A stretch of 64,000 bases of DNA, taken from assembly GCF_010729895.1 (NCBI RefSeq), contig NZ_AP022612.1, positions 2,480,001 to 2,544,000 of the forward strand, read 5' to 3'. Position numbers and translations under genes: made by a program. The notes beneath the pieces were generated by a model. That model did not search any database and was not told the DNA's origin. It saw nothing but the letters and a program-made list of their open reading frames with translations. This document shows, piece after piece, positions 61,115 through 64,000 of the stretch; position 1 is the first letter of the stretch; each line of letters opens with the position of its first letter. Origin of the DNA: Mycolicibacterium confluentis. GTDB lineage: Bacteria > Actinomycetota > Actinomycetes > Mycobacteriales > Mycobacteriaceae.

Positions 61115-61813
61115 ATGCGAATTCTCGCTCTGACGGCGTTGACGTTGCTGCTGACCGCCTCCGCGGTGGGGTGCTCCTCGGGCGACGATGACGGTCAGGA
61201 GACGTCGCGGGGCCTCACTCCCGTGCCGTCGCGGTCGTCGACATCGGCGACGACACCCTCGGCGACCTCGAAGGTTCCGTCAGCGGCTCCGAAAGCCGGC
61301 GCCTCGATCTCGGCGGTGACCACCTGGGTGCGGGCCGGCGCACCCGCCGATGAGGCGGAGTTCCGCACCGCAACCCGTGACGACGTCACCACACAGCTGG
61401 GTGAGTATGTCGCGTTCGTCACACCGTCGGGCAAGACCAGGTGCATGACCGGCGAACTGTCCGACGGCGCCCTGGCCTGCCTGGTGACGCTCGCGGATCC
61501 CCCGCCCCAGCCCGACGAGGTCTACGGCGAATGGGTCCCGGGTTGGGTCGAGTTCGACGGCACGGAGGTCACGATGGGCGCGGGCCGCGCCGATCCGGGC
61601 CAGTTCAGCGCGGGCACGGGCGCGGAACTGCCCTACGGCAGCACGCTGAAATTCGGTGACTACCAGTGCCGTTCGGATCAGGCCGGCGTGTTCTGCATCA
61701 ACTTCGCCCATCAGTCCGGGGTGCGCATCAGCGACACCGGCGTCGAACCGTTCGGATGCCTGCGTAAGGACGACACGCCGCCCGACGCCGCGGCGCGCTA
61801 CTCGTGCCGCTGA
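61115..61813 (+). CDS. lppI: putative lipoprotein (LppI-like)
   Basis: A 232-residue exported protein. Signal peptide with lipobox SAVGC near residues 16-20, then a Ser/Thr-rich linker of about 40 residues. The globular part (about 75-232) has four or more cysteines (KTRCMTG, LACLV, DYQCRS, GVFCINF, GCLRK), suggesting disulfide bonds, and an FCINF hallmark seen in mycobacterial LppI-like proteins. Position next to the esterase gene agrees with Rv2046c/lppI, although the identity is by position and general form. Function unknown. Confidence 0.78.
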   Translation: MRILALTALTLLLTASAVGCSSGDDDGQETSRGLTPVPSRSSTSATTPSATSKVPSAAPKAGASISAVTTWVRAGAPADEAEFRTATRDDVTTQLGEYVAFVTPSGKTRCMTGELSDGALACLVTLADPPPQPDEVYGEWVPGWVEFDGTEVTMGAGRADPGQFSAGTGAELPYGSTLKFGDYQCRSDQAGVFCINFAHQSGVRISDTGVEPFGCLRKDDTPPDAAARYSCR

Positions 61814-61820
61814 CCGGCGG

Positions 61821-62156
61821 TCAGCGCCAGCCGTCGGCGGCCTTGGCGGCCGACAGCAGGGCGTCGCACAATTCGCGCAGTTCGTCCCCTTGAGCACCCT
61901 CTTCAACGGCCGTGACCACGTCTTCGGCCGCACAGCGCACCTGGTACACCCGATCGGACAGCTGAGTGGCCTCCTCGGCGGACAGCACCACAGCGTCGGC
62001 GGGCAGGGCCGTGCCCTTGACCTGGGAGCGCTGCTCATAGGCGCGCTGCCGACACGACTGGCGGCAGTACTGGCGACGTCGGCCCATCCCGACGTCCACG
62101 GCCGCAAGGTCACGACCACACCAGCGACAGGGCTGGGGGCGGACGCGACGTGCCAT
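61821..62156 (-). CDS. small protein with N-terminal zinc-finger-like motif
   Basis: A 111-residue cytoplasmic protein. The first 45 residues hold four cysteines as CRWCGRDL...YCRQSC, a C-x2-C-x17-C-x3-C pattern suited to a zinc knuckle, followed by basic RQRAYEQRSQ. The rest is a helical acidic segment. It lies where M. tuberculosis has the short Rv2049c gene, next to rbpA, and is convergent with the lipoprotein gene (7-base gap). ATG 62156 is used. A role in nucleic acid binding is possible but unproven. Confidence 0.75.
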   Translation of the reverse strand: MARRVRPQPCRWCGRDLAAVDVGMGRRRQYCRQSCRQRAYEQRSQVKGTALPADAVVLSAEEATQLSDRVYQVRCAAEDVVTAVEEGAQGDELRELCDALLSAAKAADGWR

Positions 62157-62223
62157 GGCAGTCGACTCTAGCGGGGGCATTGAGGGTTTCCCGGTATCCT
62201 TGACAGTCGGGCTGCATCGCGCC

Positions 62224-62250
62224 GGGAACTTCACCCGGCCCGGCTGCGTT
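62224..62250 (+). promoter_or_regulatory. probable SigH/SigE-type promoter of rbpA
   Basis: GGGAAC at 62224-62229 is followed after 17 bases by CGTT at 62247-62250. This fits the GGAA(C/T)-N16-17-cGTT consensus of mycobacterial SigH/SigE promoters. A GATAAT at 62251-62256 could also serve a housekeeping -10, although no matching -35 is clear. The rbpA start is 41 bases downstream. Related actinobacterial rbpA genes are known to be stress-sigma controlled. Confidence 0.55.
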
Positions 62251-62291
62251 GATAATCCGCAGGAGTTCTGCGCTGATGAGGAGTGATGACG

Positions 62292-62630
62292 ATGGCTGAT
62301 CGTGTCTTGAGGGGTAGTCGCCTCGGAGCCGTGAGCTACGAGACGGACCGCAACCACGACCTGGCGCCGCGTCAGATCGCGCGGTACCGGACCGAGAACG
62401 GCGAGGAGTTCGACGTCCCGTTCGCCGACGACGCCGAGATCCCCGGCACCTGGCTGTGCCGCAACGGCCTGGAGGGCACCCTGCTCGAGGGTGACCTGCC
62501 CGAGCCGAAGAAGGTCAAGCCGCCCCGCACCCACTGGGACATGCTGCTCGAGCGTCGCTCGGTCGAAGAGCTTGAGGAACTGCTCAAGGAGCGCCTCGAC
62601 ATCATCAAGTCGAAGCGCCGGGGCAGCTGA
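62292..62630 (+). CDS. rbpA: RNA polymerase-binding protein RbpA
   Basis: A 112-residue essential transcription factor that binds the housekeeping sigma factor and stabilises open complexes. The sequence MADRVLRGSRLGAVSYETDR and WLCRNGLEGTLLEGDLPEPKK matches M. tuberculosis RbpA almost throughout; it contains the RbpA core zinc-like fold (a single Cys in WLCRN as in mycobacterial homologs), the basic linker KKVKPPRTHWDM and the sigma-interaction domain LLERRSVEELEELLKERLD. GAGGAG precedes the ATG at 62292; an in-frame GTG three codons earlier is less likely. Confidence 0.97.
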   Translation: MADRVLRGSRLGAVSYETDRNHDLAPRQIARYRTENGEEFDVPFADDAEIPGTWLCRNGLEGTLLEGDLPEPKKVKPPRTHWDMLLERRSVEELEELLKERLDIIKSKRRGS

Positions 62631-62639
62631 CCCCTTCCG

Positions 62640-63398
62640 CTACCGGTACTGGGCTCCGCGGGCGCGATCCAAGCGCCCGCCGATGCCCCACTGGGCGACC
62701 TTCAGCATCGCCTCGCGGATGTTGGACCCGCTCATCTTCGACACCCCGAGTTCACGCTCGGTGAAGGTGATCGGGACTTCAACGACCTTGAAGCCGTTGT
62801 TGATGGCGCGCCAGGTCAGATCGATCTGGAAGCAGTAACCCATGGAGTCGACCGCGCTCAGGTCGATCTTCTCCAGCACCTCACGACGATAGGCGCGGTA
62901 GCCGGCCGTGATGTCGTGGATGCCCACGCCCAGCAGCACGCGGGAGTATGTGTTGGCGGTCTTCGACAGGATCAGTCGGCGCAGCGGCCAGTTGCGCACC
63001 GTGCCGCCCTCCACATAGCGCGAGCCGATCGCCAGGTCCGCCCCGTCGTCGACCGCGTCAAGCAGGCGATGCAGCTGTTCGGGGGCATGGCTGCCGTCGG
63101 CGTCCATCTCGACCAGGACCGAGTACTCGCGGCCCAGTCCCCACGCGAACCCCGCAAGGTATGCCGCGCCGAGGCCGTCCTTGGCCGTGCGGTGCATGAC
63201 GTGGATGCGATCAGGATCCGCCAGCGACAGGTCGTCGGCGAGTTCTCCGGTGCCATCCGGGCTGCCGTCGTCGACAACGAGGACGTGCACGTCGGGAAGT
63301 GCCGCGTGCACCCGCCCCAGGATGAGCGGGAGGTTTTCGATCTCGTTGTAGGTGGGGATGATCACCAGAGCGCGCTGGCTGGGGCGCTCACTGGTCAT
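62640..63398 (-). CDS. ppm1: polyprenol monophosphomannose synthase
   Basis: A 252-residue GT2 enzyme transferring mannose from GDP-mannose to polyprenyl phosphate, giving the donor for lipoarabinomannan and protein mannosylation. GT2 signatures: [32 protein letters not shown], the DxD motif in [13 protein letters not shown], and [21 protein letters not shown]. The C-terminus lacks membrane helices. In M. tuberculosis the same domain is fused to an Lnt domain in one protein; here the two are separate genes overlapping by 11 bases, as in other mycobacteria. It converges on rbpA. Confidence 0.96.
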   Translation of the reverse strand: MTSERPSQRALVIIPTYNEIENLPLILGRVHAALPDVHVLVVDDGSPDGTGELADDLSLADPDRIHVMHRTAKDGLGAAYLAGFAWGLGREYSVLVEMDADGSHAPEQLHRLLDAVDDGADLAIGSRYVEGGTVRNWPLRRLILSKTANTYSRVLLGVGIHDITAGYRAYRREVLEKIDLSAVDSMGYCFQIDLTWRAINNGFKVVEVPITFTERELGVSKMSGSNIREAMLKVAQWGIGGRLDRARGAQYR

Positions 63399-64000
63399 GT
63401 GGCTCCTTGGGTTCGGTCGTGGGTCCAGTGCTCTTTGCGGTCGGTTGATTCCGGTGTCGGCGCCCTGGACGCATTAACCCTCCATTCTGCCTGATCCGTA
63501 GGACCAGCATCGACAGAGCCGCAATCGCACCCGCTGCCACCAGCACGAACTGGATTGCCGGTCCCCACCTGGTGGCTGGTGTTGCAGAGTTCTTGAGCCG
63601 GATCTGGGTGTCCAGATACGCCGGTTCGAAGAACTCGGTGCGCGCCAGTTCGCGGCCGTCGGGAGCGATGACGGCACTGATGCCGGTGGTCCCGGCGACG
63701 ATGACGTAACGGTCGTGCTCGACGGCACGGGCGCGCGCGAACGCCAACTGCTGGGCACTCATCGTGGCGTCGAAGGTGGCGTTGTTGGTGGGCACGGCGA
63801 TCACCTGGGCGCCGTTGCGCACCGACTGTCGCACGGCCCGGTCGAAGATGACCTCCCAGCAGGTGGCCACCCCCACGGGCACGCCCGCCGCGTTCACCAC
63901 CCCTGAACCAGTCCCCGGCACGAAATAGCCGGCACGGTCGGCGTAGGACGACAGCAGGCGGAAGAACCCGCGCCACGGCAGGTACTCGCCGAACGGTTGC
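63388..64000 (-). CDS. lnt: apolipoprotein N-acyltransferase, C-terminal part (runs off the window)
   Basis: The visible about 200 residues are the end of Lnt, which adds the third acyl chain to lipoproteins. The nitrilase-like domain is seen as PFGEYLPWR at the window edge, the catalytic cysteine in [11 protein letters not shown], and [37 protein letters not shown] final transmembrane helix ([25 protein letters not shown]) and a basic tail follow. The gene continues beyond base 64000, so the start and N-terminal membrane region are missing. Its stop overlaps the ppm1 start by 11 bases. Confidence 0.95.
   Translation of the reverse strand, partial: QPFGEYLPWRGFFRLLSSYADRAGYFVPGTGSGVVNAAGVPVGVATCWEVIFDRAVRQSVRNGAQVIAVPTNNATFDATMSAQQLAFARARAVEHDRYVIVAGTTGISAVIAPDGRELARTEFFEPAYLDTQIRLKNSATPATRWGPAIQFVLVAAGAIAALSMLVLRIRQNGGLMRPGRRHRNQPTAKSTGPTTEPKEPHDQ

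Noticed and set aside
62200..62205. TTGACA as a housekeeping -35 box before rbpA
   Set aside because: No -10 hexamer is found at 16-18 bases downstream; the sequence there is the GGGAAC element.

Overview
The window is a high-GC actinobacterial chromosome segment, almost certainly from a rapidly growing mycobacterium (Mycolicibacterium-like). The support is RbpA nearly identical to the M. tuberculosis protein, mycobacterial-type Ppm1 and Lnt encoded as two adjacent genes, a PncA with the mycobacterial N-terminus, a four-gene methylmannose polysaccharide (MMP) cluster typical of fast growers, and many TetR regulators and F420-type/LLM enzymes. Coding density is very high, many genes overlap by ATGA junctions, and no tRNA, rRNA, IS element, prophage or CRISPR array was seen. 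Base composition looks even, with no obvious island.

Layout. 0.1-3 kb: lipoprotein, MBL-fold hydrolase and a DASS-type anion transporter. 3-8.7 kb: oxalyl-CoA decarboxylase, an oxalate:CoA ligase-like AMP-forming enzyme and a SigH-like sigma factor in one minus-strand run, then an NmrA-type protein divergent from a TetR gene with repeated operator-like sites. 8.7-14.3 kb: CMD-family protein, DODA-type dioxygenase, then the URC uracil-degradation trio (URC1, URC4, uracil phosphoribosyltransferase) followed by a siderophore-interacting reductase. 14.4-17.6 kb: a translationally coupled signalling trio (receiver-PP2C phosphatase, CHASE3-like histidine kinase, stand-alone receiver). 17.6-25.8 kb: LLM oxidoreductase, TetR/acyl-CoA dehydrogenase pair with four AGTACTG sites, an 803-residue Ala/Pro repeat secreted protein, a small conserved protein, an XRE/MmyB-like regulator with a thioesterase, and a D-2-hydroxyacid dehydrogenase. 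25.7-36 kb: ureohydrolase, NCS1 permease, MFS exporter, thioesterase, a solute-binding-like protein, an EamA/LysR divergent pair, SDR, TetR and a small secreted protein. 36.3-41.5 kb: a complete polyamine-type ABC transporter (ATPase, Tat lipoprotein, two permeases) and a DUF1206 membrane protein. 41.5-45.9 kb: SnoaL-like protein and PncA, divergent from a three-domain kinase/M23-like/aminotransferase. 45.9-50.3 kb: the MMP genes manT-meT3-mmpH, convergent meT1, and a TetR gene. 50.4-54.6 kb: DoxX-like repeat protein, RDD protein, and gluconate permease/kinase divergent from a GntR regulator. 54.6-59.5 kb: SCO6745-like protein and a minus-strand run of copper amine oxidase, APH-fold kinase and a CrtC/AttH-like protein. 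59.5-64 kb: LipT-like esterase, LppI-like lipoprotein, a small zinc-finger-like protein, RbpA, Ppm1 and the C-terminal part of Lnt, a block resembling M. tuberculosis Rv2045c-Rv2051c without pks12.

The most interesting observation is regulatory. The palindrome core GGACACATGTCC stands upstream of manT, and its reverse complement GGACATGTGTCC stands in the meT1/tetR divergent region. This predicts one TetR-type repressor controlling both halves of the MMP cluster. Other noteworthy points are the bacterial URC cluster joined to an iron-siderophore reductase, a SigH-like sigma gene with no anti-sigma partner next to the oxalate genes, a probable stress-sigma promoter for rbpA, a CTG start candidate for the polyamine ATPase, and an amine oxidase/kinase/AttH-like cluster of unknown substrate.
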